A stretch of 64,000 nucleotides of DNA from Allofrancisella frigidaquae (GCF_012222825.1 NZ_CP038017.1:248001-312000); one strand, 5' to 3'; shown: positions 37,780-46,629, numbered from the stretch's first letter. Program-made: numbers and translations. Notes: generated by a model from the sequence alone, not told the origin.

Positions 37780-38508
37780 TTATAAACCACAGCTATACTC
37801 CCAACTACAAGCTTTTGAGAGCTCCTGTAAGATATTTTTTTCACTTAAAAATTCATCCTTTAAACTATCAAAAGGCTGACCAAAAAACATATAAGCATTA
37901 ATCTGCTTTTCTAATGATATTACTTTTTTTATATCTTCTGAAGAAATATTTTTAAACTCTTGTTGTGTCATATGAATGCATGGTTGACACTCAAGGCTAT
38001 GGTTTGCTGGCTTAAAAGGCAAATCTTTAGTAAGTTGAGTTATGTCTTCAAAGGTTTTATCTAAAAGTGGATACTCGAGTCTTCTATAATCATATTTTTC
38101 TTCTTCATCTACATTTTTTAACAGTTGTGAAACTTTAGATAAATCCTTTCGGTGGCTAAGTAAGATTGTAGCTTCAGCATTTGGATCAAGCGTATCAATC
38201 TTATTTAGTAAAGTTATTCCTTTTAGAAATCCAGCACACCAGCTAAATTGTTGAGAAGGAAATTGCTTACGAGCATTAACAAGCTCTGAGAAAGAGTGTT
38301 CAGCTTTTAAATGAAAATAGTTAATTTTTTGTTGCTCTAGCCAGCTAAATACATTTTTTAAGTAACTATTCCAGTCATGTGATGCAAAACCAGTGTCAAC
38401 TGATAGTACAAAAAAATTACTTGATAAGTGTTGTTTGGCCCAGCAGATTAGAGCTAAAGAATGAATACTATAGTTTGCTATTATTATATTTTTCTTAGCT
38501 TGACCCAT
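37780..38508 (-). CDS. PP-loop / PAPS-reductase-like protein
   Basis: A 242-aa protein of the adenine nucleotide alpha-hydrolase superfamily. VLSVDTGFASHDWNSYLKNV matches the second motif of PAPS reductases, and SWCAGFLKGITLLNKI matches their Cys-containing LKxxPL block. SHRKDLSK is the third motif. A C-terminal CQPC could hold metal or a disulfide. The N-terminal PP-loop (IIIANYSIHSLAL) is degenerate, with Ser-His in place of the usual SGGKDS. So it may not bind nucleotide in the standard way. Substrate unknown. Confidence 0.7.
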   Translation of the reverse strand: MGQAKKNIIIANYSIHSLALICWAKQHLSSNFFVLSVDTGFASHDWNSYLKNVFSWLEQQKINYFHLKAEHSFSELVNARKQFPSQQFSWCAGFLKGITLLNKIDTLDPNAEATILLSHRKDLSKVSQLLKNVDEEEKYDYRRLEYPLLDKTFEDITQLTKDLPFKPANHSLECQPCIHMTQQEFKNISSEDIKKVISLEKQINAYMFFGQPFDSLKDEFLSEKNILQELSKACSWEYSCGL

Positions 38509-38511
38509 TAA

Positions 38512-39516
38512 CTATATTCCAATAGTGTCTTTAACTTCTTTGAGTTTTTTTATAGCATAGGGACGCGCTTTTGCTGCACCTTTGGCAAGTATTTCATCAA
38601 CTATGTTAGGATTATTTATAAAGTAATCATATTTTTCACGTGCTAATAAAAGATGTTGGTTTACTTTTTCAAACAGAATTTGTTTAGCATCACCCCAGCC
38701 AAGTCCGCCAGCTAGATATTTGTCCCCAAGAGTTTTGATTTCATCTGTATTAGCTATGCTTTTGTAGATGGCAAATATAGTGCAGCTATTAGGGTCTTTC
38801 TTTTCTTCAGGAGTTTGTGAGTTTGTGATAATTTTCATTATCTGTTTTCTTAATTTCTTTTCAGTTGAAAAAATAGGGATAGTATTATCGTAGCTTTTTG
38901 ACATTTTGCGTCCATCTAAGCCTAAAATTGTTTGTGTATCTTCATTTGTTAAAGCTTGAGGAGCTTTAAGGCAAGAACTTTTGTAAATATGATTAAAACG
39001 ATTTGCTATGTCTCTAGCTATTTCTAAATGTTGAATCTGATCTTTTCCAACAGGGACTAAATCAGCATCAAACATCAAAATATCCGCAGTCATAAGAACA
39101 GGGTAGTTAAATAACCCCATAGTAATACCTTTATCAGGATCAGTATTTTCTTCTTGGAGGTTTTGATCAACTAAAGCTTTATATGCATGAGCGCGGTTAA
39201 GTAGTCCTTTGGCAGTAGTTGTTGCGATAATCCAGTTTAGTTCCATAATCTCAGGGATATCAGACTGACGATAAAAGGTGGTTTTATCTGTATCAAGTCC
39301 AAGAGCTAGCCATGTACAAGCTATTTCTTTGATATATTGCTGTCTAAGGTTTTTATCCCATAATTTGACTAGAGAATGTTGATCAGCGATAAAATATAAA
39401 CATTCATAAGTATCATTGTGAGATAGCTCGATAGCTGGTTTAATGGCACCTATATAGTTGCCTAAATGTGGCGAACCAGATGGTGTAATCCCTGTTAAAA
39501 TAATCTTTTTTGTCAT
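38512..39516 (-). CDS. trpS: Tryptophanyl-tRNA synthetase
   Basis: A 334-aa class I synthetase charging tRNA-Trp. The HIGH-like motif is GITPSGSPHLGNYIGAIKP at the N terminus and the KMSKS loop is LGLDGRKMSKSYDN at about residue 200. VGKDQIQHLEIARDIANRFN is a family block. Length is typical. It lies directly upstream of the PP-loop gene on the minus strand with a three-base gap, so those genes are likely co-transcribed. Confidence 0.97.
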   Translation of the reverse strand: MTKKIILTGITPSGSPHLGNYIGAIKPAIELSHNDTYECLYFIADQHSLVKLWDKNLRQQYIKEIACTWLALGLDTDKTTFYRQSDIPEIMELNWIIATTTAKGLLNRAHAYKALVDQNLQEENTDPDKGITMGLFNYPVLMTADILMFDADLVPVGKDQIQHLEIARDIANRFNHIYKSSCLKAPQALTNEDTQTILGLDGRKMSKSYDNTIPIFSTEKKLRKQIMKIITNSQTPEEKKDPNSCTIFAIYKSIANTDEIKTLGDKYLAGGLGWGDAKQILFEKVNQHLLLAREKYDYFINNPNIVDEILAKGAAKARPYAIKKLKEVKDTIGI

Positions 39517-39715
39517 ATTATTACTCTTTAAAATCTAGATGAATGTTTAATGTAAAATATAGCTTACTTAGGTTTAGATTTAAGTTTTTGTTTAAATTAA
39601 ACTTAAATAAAAGCTGTAAAAAACAATTAAATCCATAAGTTATAAATGTTTACAAGATTTTATCACATTAAGCATGAGTAAATAAGTACTTAGATGAATA
39701 AAGTTTAGAGAATTT

Positions 39716-39790
39716 TGGAGCGGGAAACGAGGCTCGAACTCGCGACCCCAACCTTGGCAAGGTTGTGCTCTACCACTGAGCTATTCCCGC
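39716..39790 (-). tRNA. tRNA-Gly (anticodon GCC)
   Basis: 75-nt cloverleaf on the minus strand: acceptor GCGGGAA with TTCCCGC, discriminator T, encoded CCA. The anticodon arm centres on TTGGCAA, giving GCC. GTTCGAG is in the T arm. 13 bp separate it from the next tRNA, so both are probably processed from one transcript. Confidence 0.96.
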
Positions 39791-39803
39791 AACGTTAAAT
39801 TAA

Positions 39804-39880
39804 TGGCGCACCCAGAAGGACTCGAACCTCCAACCGCTCGGTTCGTAGCCGAGTACTCTATCCAGTTGAGCTATGGGTGC
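39804..39880 (-). tRNA. tRNA-Arg (anticodon ACG)
   Basis: 77-nt cloverleaf on the minus strand: acceptor GCACCCA with TGGGTGC, discriminator G, encoded CCA. The anticodon arm CTCGG-CTACGAA-CCGAG gives ACG, read as ICG after deamination. It is upstream of tRNA-Gly in the same direction. Confidence 0.96.
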
Positions 39881-39917
39881 TAAATAATTGTTGGCTATTA
39901 TAATCTTTTGGGTTTGT

Positions 39918-40529
39918 CTAGTCAAGCGTTGTTATATCATTTATAACTTCTATTAGTCTATTTTCAAACCCTAGGTCATCTAAGTTTGTGTTATCTACAA
40001 CATAGTCTGCTATTTTTTCTCTTTCTTGGTCAGATATTTGTAAGTTTATAAAAGCTACAGCTTGTTGTCTGTCTTTACCATCACGTTCCATTAGTCTTTT
40101 TATTCTTGTCTCAAGATCTGCTTTTATTACTATAACTTTTTTTAAGTAGTCATAGTGGCGAATATTATATGGACCAAGTAGAGGTATATCAATTATAGTT
40201 AAAACTGTAGGGGATTCATTAACTTGTTTTTTTATTTCTCTATTAATTACAGGATGTAAATAATCTTCTAGCCATTTTTTAGCTTCTTTTGATTCTGTAA
40301 TAATTGCTCTAAGCATGGCTCTATTAATCTGTTTGTTTATGATTATATCATTACCAAACTTTTCAGCTATATTTTTAATTACAGAAGGTTTTTTGGTTAT
40401 TTCTCTGCTTATCGTGTCAGCACAAACCACATTTAGATTAAGTCTTTGTTTTAAAATTTTTGTAGCGGTAGACTTTCCGCTAGCTATTCCACCAGTTATA
40501 CCTACGGGATATGTGTTGATAGTCGTCAT
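39918..40529 (-). CDS. coaE: Dephospho-CoA kinase
   Basis: A 203-aa P-loop kinase performing the last step of coenzyme A synthesis. The P-loop [17 protein letters not shown] is at residues 9-25. [10 protein letters not shown] is the substrate-binding Asp block, [17 protein letters not shown] the CoaE core, and [16 protein letters not shown] the lid. Length is normal. The two tRNAs lie just downstream on the same strand. Confidence 0.95.
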   Translation of the reverse strand: MTTINTYPVGITGGIASGKSTATKILKQRLNLNVVCADTISREITKKPSVIKNIAEKFGNDIIINKQINRAMLRAIITESKEAKKWLEDYLHPVINREIKKQVNESPTVLTIIDIPLLGPYNIRHYDYLKKVIVIKADLETRIKRLMERDGKDRQQAVAFINLQISDQEREKIADYVVDNTNLDDLGFENRLIEVINDITTLD

Positions 40530-40657
40530 TATTCTTAAACTAAAAATTATTTTAAAAGAAGATTTTAATATTTTTTTTTGTTAAAGTCATATATTTTTTG
40601 ATTAAAAGATAGTTTCGCCATACAATATGTTTATTTAATAGAATATATCCACTAGTG

Positions 40658-41794
40658 ATGGGAATTGAAGAAAGAGTTGTAGCAAAGATAAAATCTCAGG
40701 GTGGAAGTATCAGTTTTAGAGAGTATATGCAGCTAGCTTTGTATTATCCAAATTATGGATATTACTCTAGCTCTAGGGATAAGATATCAAGCGGTGGTGA
40801 TTTTATCACAGCAACTTCACAAACCTCATTATTTGCACGAACTTTTGCAAGGCAGTTTGCAACCATACTGCGTGAATTTGAGCAACAAGGTAATATTGTA
40901 GAATTTGGCTCTGGAACAGGTAAGTTTGCAGCTGATTGTATGGATGAGCTAAGTAAGCTTGGGATACTTCCAGAAAAATATTTTATAGTCGAACTAAGTA
41001 CGGATCTTAAGCTAAAGCAGCAAAAATATATTAAGCAAAATATTCCTAACCTTTTTGATAGGTTTGTCTGGTTGGAAGAACTTCCAAAACAAAAACTAAA
41101 AGCTATAGTTTTTGCTAATGAAGTTTTGGATGCTATGCCTGTTGATATTTTTAATGTAAAAGATAACAAACTTATCCAACAAGGTGTAACTTTTGATGGT
41201 AGTAAATTTAAATTTGTAGATTTGCAAGTTAATGATTCTCTTTTTGAATATGAGGCTCAAAGGATATTAGAAGACGATATAAGTTTTGAAGATGGCTATG
41301 TTAGTGAATTAAATATTTGGATACGTCCATGGATTAAAGCTTTAAGAGATTGTTTAGAGCGGGCAGTTGTATTTTTGTGTGACTATGGATACCACAGAAA
41401 ATTATATTATACACCAGCACGTAATATGGGTACTTTAGCTTGTTATCATAAGCATCAAGTTAACTTTGATCCATTTATAAATATAGGTTTGCAAGATATA
41501 ACTTCGCATGTTGACTTTACAACAGTTGCTGAAGCTGCTACAGAAGTGGACTTTGAGTTAGACGGTTATATGAATCAAGCTAATTTTTTAAAAAGAGCAG
41601 GTATAGATAAGGTATTTATTAATTTGTTTCAAAGTTTAGAACAAAAGGATCAACTAATATATAATAGCGACCTAAAGGAGCTTTTACTGGGTGATAAACT
41701 TGCAGAGACTTTTAAGGTTATTTGTTTTTCTCTTGGTTTTGAAACCATTTTAGAAGTTTTTGATAACGAGGATAATATTGATTATTTATTATAG
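40658..41794 (+). CDS. MidA/NDUFAF7-family SAM-dependent methyltransferase
   Basis: A 378-aa class I methyltransferase (DUF185). ATG 40658 is chosen, with GTG 40655 as an alternative. The SAM site is IVEFGSGTGKFAADCM, and FIVELSTDLKLKQQKYI is motif II. VFANEVLDAMPVDIF is the hallmark of the family, and VVFLCDYGYHRKLYY and YHKHQVNFDPFINIGLQDIT are further conserved blocks. The mitochondrial homologue methylates an arginine of a complex I subunit; bacterial substrates are unclear. It is 9 bp upstream of the phosphohexomutase gene. Confidence 0.88.
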   Translation: MGIEERVVAKIKSQGGSISFREYMQLALYYPNYGYYSSSRDKISSGGDFITATSQTSLFARTFARQFATILREFEQQGNIVEFGSGTGKFAADCMDELSKLGILPEKYFIVELSTDLKLKQQKYIKQNIPNLFDRFVWLEELPKQKLKAIVFANEVLDAMPVDIFNVKDNKLIQQGVTFDGSKFKFVDLQVNDSLFEYEAQRILEDDISFEDGYVSELNIWIRPWIKALRDCLERAVVFLCDYGYHRKLYYTPARNMGTLACYHKHQVNFDPFINIGLQDITSHVDFTTVAEAATEVDFELDGYMNQANFLKRAGIDKVFINLFQSLEQKDQLIYNSDLKELLLGDKLAETFKVICFSLGFETILEVFDNEDNIDYLL

Positions 41795-41803
41795 GGAAAT
41801 TTA

Positions 41804-43180
41804 ATGTATAAAAATGTGCAAAATATGTCTAAATATATATTTAGAGCGTATGATATTAGAGGGATCGTTCCAACTGATCTTAATGAGGATGTTGTTTTTA
41901 ATATAGGTTTAGCATTTGGAACAAAAGCACAAGAGTTAAACCAAAACCAAGTTGCTATTGCTAGAGACGGGCGTTTATCTGGACCTAGTTTATTAGCTGC
42001 TTTAGAAAGTGGTATTTTGGCAAGTGGTTGCGATGTTATTAATATTGGCGCAGTACCAACACCAGTTTTATATTTTGCTGCTAAAAAGTTAACCAATGGC
42101 ACAGGCATCATGCTGACAGGTAGTCATAATCCAGCAGATTATAATGGTTTAAAGATGACTTTGGCTGATAACACATTAGCGAATGAGGAAATACTGGAAA
42201 TAGAAGACCTAATAAGAAAAAATATTTTTTCACAAGGGGAAGGAGTATCTACTAAGAAAGATATTTCACAAGAATATATAAACTTTATTTTAGAGAGAGA
42301 AACTCTTGGCAAAAAGCTTAAAGTGGTTATAGATGCTGGTAATGGTATAGCAGGTAACATAGCTCCTGAATTATTTGAAAAACTAGGCTGCGATGTTATT
42401 AAAATGTATTGTGAAGTTGATGGTAATTTTCCTAATCATCATCCAGATCCAAGTAAACTTAAGAATTTACAAGATCTTATTGTTAAAGTAAGAGAACTAA
42501 AGGCAGACGTTGGCCTAGCTTTTGATGGTGATGGTGATAGGCTTGGCTTAGTTACTAATAGTGGCGATATTATAGCAGCTGATAGACAACTTATGCTTTA
42601 TGCAAAAGATGTGCTTAGCAACAAGCCAGGAGCTCATATTCTTTATGATGTTAAATCTACCAAAAACTTAGATAATTTTGTTAAAAGTCTTGGTGGTAAG
42701 GCAACTATGTATAAAACAGGACATGCATTAATTAAGAAAAAGATGAAACAAGAGCCTGTGGATTTAGCAGGTGAGATGAGTGGACACATATTTTTTAATG
42801 ATAGGTGGCCAGGGTTTGATGATGGTTTATATACTGGCGTTAGGATTTTAAATATTCTTTCTAAAACTAATAAAACTTTAGATGAAATCTTTGCAGAGAT
42901 TCCTCAAAGTGTAGCTACTCCAGAGATTAATATGGATGTTACAGAAGACACTAAATTTGAAATAGTAGAGGCTATTTTACAATCATGTAAAAAAGAATTT
43001 TCTGATGCAAATATTATTTCGATAGATGGTGTAAGAGTTGAATTTGAGAATGGTTGGGCGCTTCTTCGCGCATCAAATACAACTCCTTGTTTAGTTTTAA
43101 GATTTGAGGCTGATAGTCAAGAGAGTTTAGAATTAATCAGAACCAAATTTATGAGTGTGGTTAAGAAAACTATTTCTTAA
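41804..43180 (+). CDS. manB: Phosphomannomutase/phosphoglucomutase
   Basis: A 458-aa alpha-D-phosphohexomutase interconverting hexose 6- and 1-phosphates for sugar nucleotide synthesis. The active-site serine loop is MLTGSHNPADYNG, the Mg loop is AFDGDGDRLGLV, the sugar loop is DLAGEMSGHIFFNDRWPGFD and the C-terminal phosphate loop is LLRASNTTPCLVLRFEA. AGGGAAATTTAATG supports the start; a Met at 41828 before SKYIFRAYDIRG is an alternative. The AlgC-like profile suggests use of both mannose and glucose phosphates. Confidence 0.92.
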   Translation: MYKNVQNMSKYIFRAYDIRGIVPTDLNEDVVFNIGLAFGTKAQELNQNQVAIARDGRLSGPSLLAALESGILASGCDVINIGAVPTPVLYFAAKKLTNGTGIMLTGSHNPADYNGLKMTLADNTLANEEILEIEDLIRKNIFSQGEGVSTKKDISQEYINFILERETLGKKLKVVIDAGNGIAGNIAPELFEKLGCDVIKMYCEVDGNFPNHHPDPSKLKNLQDLIVKVRELKADVGLAFDGDGDRLGLVTNSGDIIAADRQLMLYAKDVLSNKPGAHILYDVKSTKNLDNFVKSLGGKATMYKTGHALIKKKMKQEPVDLAGEMSGHIFFNDRWPGFDDGLYTGVRILNILSKTNKTLDEIFAEIPQSVATPEINMDVTEDTKFEIVEAILQSCKKEFSDANIISIDGVRVEFENGWALLRASNTTPCLVLRFEADSQESLELIRTKFMSVVKKTIS

Positions 43181-43390
43181 AATTTACTCTATTAACTACA
43201 CCAAAGTGGATTTATTTGTTGCTCTTATTATAAAAAATGGCAAAGATGATAAAATATTGATAATCAGATTACACTTAGAAATGTGTCTTTTAAATTTTTT
43301 GAGAGTGATGGCAAGTGATGAAGTCCTTTTGTAATCTATGTTATATATGATTTGTGTTAATATCATTTTAAATTATTGAAGAGTATTTTT

Positions 43391-43573
43391 ATGAAAAAAA
43401 TTGCAATAATAGGTTATAGTTTTGTATTGCCTAAGGGCATTGATGATGATAAAAAGCTTTGGAGTGTTTTGGAGCAGGGTGGAGATCTTGTTACAGAGAT
43501 ACCAATATCTAGGTTTGATAAAAGAAAATTTTTTCATCCTTCACGTAAGAAAAATGGTAAATCTTATACTTAA
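43391..43573 (+). pseudogene. Polyketide-synthase ketosynthase N-terminal fragment
   Basis: 60 residues that match only the start of a PKS/beta-ketoacyl synthase module: KKIAIIGYSFVLPKGIDDDK then LWSVLEQGGDLVTEIPISRF and HPSRKKNGKSYT. In intact enzymes this is followed by the ketosynthase catalytic Cys, which is absent. The frame ends at the edge of an IS5-type relic, so the rest of the gene was lost or moved by insertion and deletion. No other PKS domain is visible in the window. Confidence 0.7.
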
Positions 43574-43574
43574 T

Positions 43575-43830
43575 CTAAAGTCAAGCCTCTTGCCATTGCA
43601 AAAAATTGGTACAAATAATTTCCTTTTTCTTCCTATCCACGATAATTTGCGTCTTTAACGTATGTCGCTTCTTTTTGCCAGAATAAACTGTTTTTTGTTT
43701 TTTTAGGTCGTTCAAGGGGTGTTTCTGTCGCATCTATCAGTACAACCTCATAGTCAACATCACTTTTTAATAATGCCTTACGTCCAGGCAATGAGAATTG
43801 CCCATCTTTAAAAGTTTAATCAAATCAGCC
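43575..43830 (-). mobile_element. IS5-family transposase relic (ISFtu2-like)
   Basis: The minus strand encodes broken pieces of an IS5-type transposase. GQFSLPGRKALLKSDVDYEV and VLIDATETPLERPKK (with the catalytic Asp) are in one frame. VYSGKKKRHTLKTQIIVD and NGKRLDFRL are in another. Both ends and most of the gene are missing and the frame is shifted. It adjoins the PKS fragment on one side and the YefM-YoeB promoter on the other. Confidence 0.7.
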
Positions 43831-43853
43831 AAAGATCTATAGCAATAATTTGT

Positions 43854-43869
43854 GTACTTATATAAGTAC
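43854..43869. promoter_or_regulatory. 16-bp perfect palindrome, likely YefM-YoeB operator
   Basis: gtacttatataagtac is self-complementary and lies just before a tatgctatact extended -10-like element, about 43 bp upstream of the antitoxin ATG. YefM-YoeB repressors bind palindromes with a GTAC core, which this contains. Confidence 0.6.
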
Positions 43870-43911
43870 TTATGCTATACTATTCATTAGTTCAATAAGT
43901 TGGAGGTAATT

Positions 43912-44169
43912 ATGAGAACTTTAAACTATACATCATTCAGAAGTGAACTGGCATCATCTATGGATAGCGTCGTTGAAGACCATCAGCCTATTGTTGTTAC
44001 AAGAGGCTCTGAAAAAAAAGCTGTTGTTGTTATGTCTTTAGATGATTTTAAATCATATCAAGAAACAGCTCATTTGATGTCTAGCATAAATAACTATAAT
44101 AGGCTTGATCAATCAATAAAAGAACTTGAGTCTGGTATTTCAATACAAAAAGAGCTTATTGAAGAATGA
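43912..44169 (+). CDS. yefM: YefM-type antitoxin
   Basis: An 85-aa Phd/YefM protein. ATG 43912 follows a GGAGG site; an in-frame TTG nine to twelve bases upstream overlaps that site and is rejected. The N-terminal DNA-binding part is RTLNYTSFRSELASSMDSV, followed by QPIVVTRGSEKKAVVVMSL and DDFKSYQETAHLM. The charged C-terminal tail wraps the toxin. It neutralises YoeB and represses the operon together with it. It overlaps yoeB by four bases (ATGA). Both genes look intact. Confidence 0.92.
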   Translation: MRTLNYTSFRSELASSMDSVVEDHQPIVVTRGSEKKAVVVMSLDDFKSYQETAHLMSSINNYNRLDQSIKELESGISIQKELIEE

Positions 44170-44420
44170 TATTATCTTGGTCAACTAATGCTTGGGATGA
44201 TTATCTTTATTGGCAAGCAAATGATAAGAAAAAGTTAAAGCGTATAAATCAGCTAATTAAAGATATTAAAAGAAATTATTTTGAAGGTTTGGGTGATCCA
44301 GAACCACTTAAACATAGTTGGACTGGATATTGGTCAAGAAGAATTGATAGAGAACATCGCTTAGTTTATAAAATTCAGGATAATAATATTCTTATTGCTC
44401 AATGCAGGTATCACTATTAA
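44166..44420 (+). CDS. yoeB: YoeB-type mRNA interferase toxin
   Basis: An 84-aa RelE-fold endoribonuclease that cuts mRNA on the ribosome. The whole length matches YoeB: WSTNAWDDYLYWQANDKKKL, FEGLGDPEPLKHSWTGYWSR with the catalytic Glu region, RRIDREHRLVYKI with the active Arg, and the terminal CRYHY containing catalytic His and Tyr. All key residues are present, so the toxin appears functional. The module sits amid dead mobile elements, which suggests that addiction preserves it. Confidence 0.94.
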   Translation: MILSWSTNAWDDYLYWQANDKKKLKRINQLIKDIKRNYFEGLGDPEPLKHSWTGYWSRRIDREHRLVYKIQDNNILIAQCRYHY

Positions 44421-44460
44421 AAACTGGATTTTTCTAAAATTGGTTCAAAAATTTCATTTT

Positions 44461-44818
44461 GACATCCCCCTCTCAGTGAACGAAGAGGATTCCTAGTTTA
44501 CGACTAGGTTGGTACTTGTTCACACTTTCCCACTGGTTTCTGCTGCCGACCACTTATGTGGTTCGCTTGACAGACCGACACGGCATAGTCCTGCCGCCAA
44601 AATATTACTCGCTGCATTGTGATCTGCATTGAGATTGAAGCCACATTGTAAGTATTCAAATTAGGATTGTGATTTTACGGTAGGTGCTATCTTTATAGTC
44701 ACAGTATGAGCATGTTTGGCTGGTATAGCGTGGGTTTACCTCTATCACTTCACCACCACGCCATTTGCTTTTGTAGTCGAGCATGTTTTTGAATTTATAC
44801 CATCTTTGGTCAATAGCT
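44461..44818 (-). mobile_element. IS200/IS605 tnpB relic with right-end hairpins
   Basis: The minus strand contains the C-terminal part of a TnpB (Cas12 ancestor) protein in broken frames. WRGGEVIEVNPRYTSQTCSY is the zinc-finger start. CGFNLNADHNAASNILAAG is the last catalytic block, with the Asp in NADHNAA, and SSEPHKWSAAETSGKV is the C terminus. Two hairpins follow (44492-44508 cctag/ctagg, and 44468-44488), then gggggatgtc at the right boundary. These are the features of the element end that templates the omega-RNA scaffold. The left end and most of tnpB are gone. Confidence 0.75.
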
Positions 44819-45003
44819 AAGAGATTTATCATTGAGACTATCTTTGACTATCTCAAAAATAATCTAACTTTATGGCACACAAGGCACAGATCTATAAACA
44901 ATGCTTTTACTCACCATGGCTGCTTTGGCTCAGTTTATTATTAGTCCAATTAAAATCAATAATTATAAGAGCTTAACTATGAAATAATTCTCGAAATGAG
45001 GTT
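44819..45003 (+). mobile_element. IS982-family 3' relic
   Basis: The plus strand reads FIIETIFDYLKNNLTLWHTR and RHRSINNAF, as in the transposase at 7050-7919. A one-base-class frameshift follows, then QFIISPIKINNYKSLTMK before the terminal tcgaaatgaggt. The first three quarters of the element are missing and it abuts the tnpB relic exactly, so one element probably inserted into or recombined with the other. Confidence 0.8.
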
Positions 45004-45153
45004 ATATATGGTAACCCATAAGTAACCTGCTATCAAAAACTTACTATATCTATCAATTTCACTATATATAAATCAAAATCTTTAATCTATAAACTTCTTT
45101 CAAGTTTTGATTGTTTAGTGTTTAGACCAATATAAGCAAAGTAGGAGAATATA

Positions 45154-46629
45154 ATGAAACTTACACCATCTCAATATGTAATAAAGACAATTTCAAGTTA
45201 TGACAATAACGATCCTAGATATATGGAATATACTCGCCTATATTTGGATGGTTTATCTACTAATGCGTTAAATCAATTTATAATAAGACAAGATAATGTT
45301 CTTAATAATTTAACTAATACCGAACAATACTTAAAATTTTTTAAAAAAAATAATTTGCAATTTGACCCTGTAAGGATTAACGATGATCCAACACGCCGGT
45401 ATTTTGAAACCCATTTATGTTGTGAAACTTTATTTCATCACCTTTCATATTTAACTTTATCAGATTTGAATAGTTTATATGCTGCTGCAATTAAGTTTGG
45501 TGGTCCTGCTGTGAAAGAACATCATGAAAAAACTCTTAGTCAAGGAGAATATCTTCATATAGGATCTGAAGGTATTCTTGGTCAAGGACCAAACATTGGG
45601 ATGCCTAAAGATTTTCTATCCAAATGTCAGGTCCTTTGTAAATTAGGAGCATACGCAACTGATGTTGCAAAGAATTCTGGTGAACTTCTACCTCATGATA
45701 TTTATTCAACTGCTAAATTATATCAAGAGCACTATAGAGCACGTGACATACGGCCAGAAAGAAAAACGCTTTATAATAGAAACTTAGGACTTATGCGTAC
45801 AGAAATGCCGATCCCTAGAAATGATTTGGCAACAAGTCTTAGACCTCAGACTTATAAACGACCTACAGATAATTCTAATCCAATGTTGATAGAAGGTGAT
45901 AATTGGCCTAATAAAGTTTTTAGCTTGCATGTATTGCCGTATGCCAATTCACCTTCTGGAACAATGCTATGTCAACTGAGGTTGATTATTGCTTTAATGG
46001 AACGTGGAACTTTGCCTAACATTGACTATAACAATTATCTAAGATGTTTTATAGCAGCCATGTTGTATGGAAGCGGTGGTCATACGCTATATGAATTTGT
46101 AGTCCCTCTTACACTAGACGAGTTAAGTAAAGATTTATCTCCTATTATTAAAGTAAACTCTGTTTCTGATTTGTTTTATATTAATAATGAAGCTGCATGT
46201 AATATAGCAATGAAAAGGACAATTTCTTATAATAAATACTATTGTAAGTTGATAGGTATGGATCTAGGTATACAAATAAAGAAGGCTCGAGTTTCTATTG
46301 ATAATAGAATGAAACTTAAAGCTGCTGAAGAAGAAAGTAAGATGGCACTATTGTTGCAAGAAAAACAAAATAAAATTCTTACATTTGATTTAGCTACAGG
46401 TATAGCCAAATTAGAAAATAAACCACAGAGTACGATTATCAAAAATAAATTGCAGCTTCTAAAAGAAATTAATAAGTCTGGGGTTATAGATTGGCCAGTT
46501 GGAACCCCTGGAGAAAATAAACTATTATACAAAAAAAGGCTTACTGAGCATTATTGCTCGATAAAACAAATAGAAGCTAACAAAGCAATCTCAGACGCAT
46601 TAGATGAATGTATTATAGCTCCAAAATAA
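45154..46629 (+). CDS. Orphan 491-aa protein of unknown function
   Basis: A complete open frame with an AGGAG ribosome site 7-8 bases before ATG. No signal peptide or clear membrane helix. Visible features: an alpha-helical N-terminal third; a Gly-rich stretch GSEGILGQGPNIGMPKDFLS near residue 135; RCFIAAMLYGSGGHTLYEFV near residue 305, with a conserved-looking Gly-Gly-His and Glu; and a helical, charged C terminus with a probable coiled coil (about 385-410). I recognise no family. Its place between mobile-element relics and aceE suggests acquisition by transfer; a translocated effector is one possibility without direct evidence. Confidence 0.65.
   Translation: MKLTPSQYVIKTISSYDNNDPRYMEYTRLYLDGLSTNALNQFIIRQDNVLNNLTNTEQYLKFFKKNNLQFDPVRINDDPTRRYFETHLCCETLFHHLSYLTLSDLNSLYAAAIKFGGPAVKEHHEKTLSQGEYLHIGSEGILGQGPNIGMPKDFLSKCQVLCKLGAYATDVAKNSGELLPHDIYSTAKLYQEHYRARDIRPERKTLYNRNLGLMRTEMPIPRNDLATSLRPQTYKRPTDNSNPMLIEGDNWPNKVFSLHVLPYANSPSGTMLCQLRLIIALMERGTLPNIDYNNYLRCFIAAMLYGSGGHTLYEFVVPLTLDELSKDLSPIIKVNSVSDLFYINNEAACNIAMKRTISYNKYYCKLIGMDLGIQIKKARVSIDNRMKLKAAEEESKMALLLQEKQNKILTFDLATGIAKLENKPQSTIIKNKLQLLKEINKSGVIDWPVGTPGENKLLYKKRLTEHYCSIKQIEANKAISDALDECIIAPK

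Noticed and set aside
7035-45003. Composite transposon bounded by the IS982 copies at 7035 and 44819
   Set aside because: The 44819 copy is a 3' relic of a different subtype, the intact copy has its own target duplication, and the 37 kb between them is mostly core genes.
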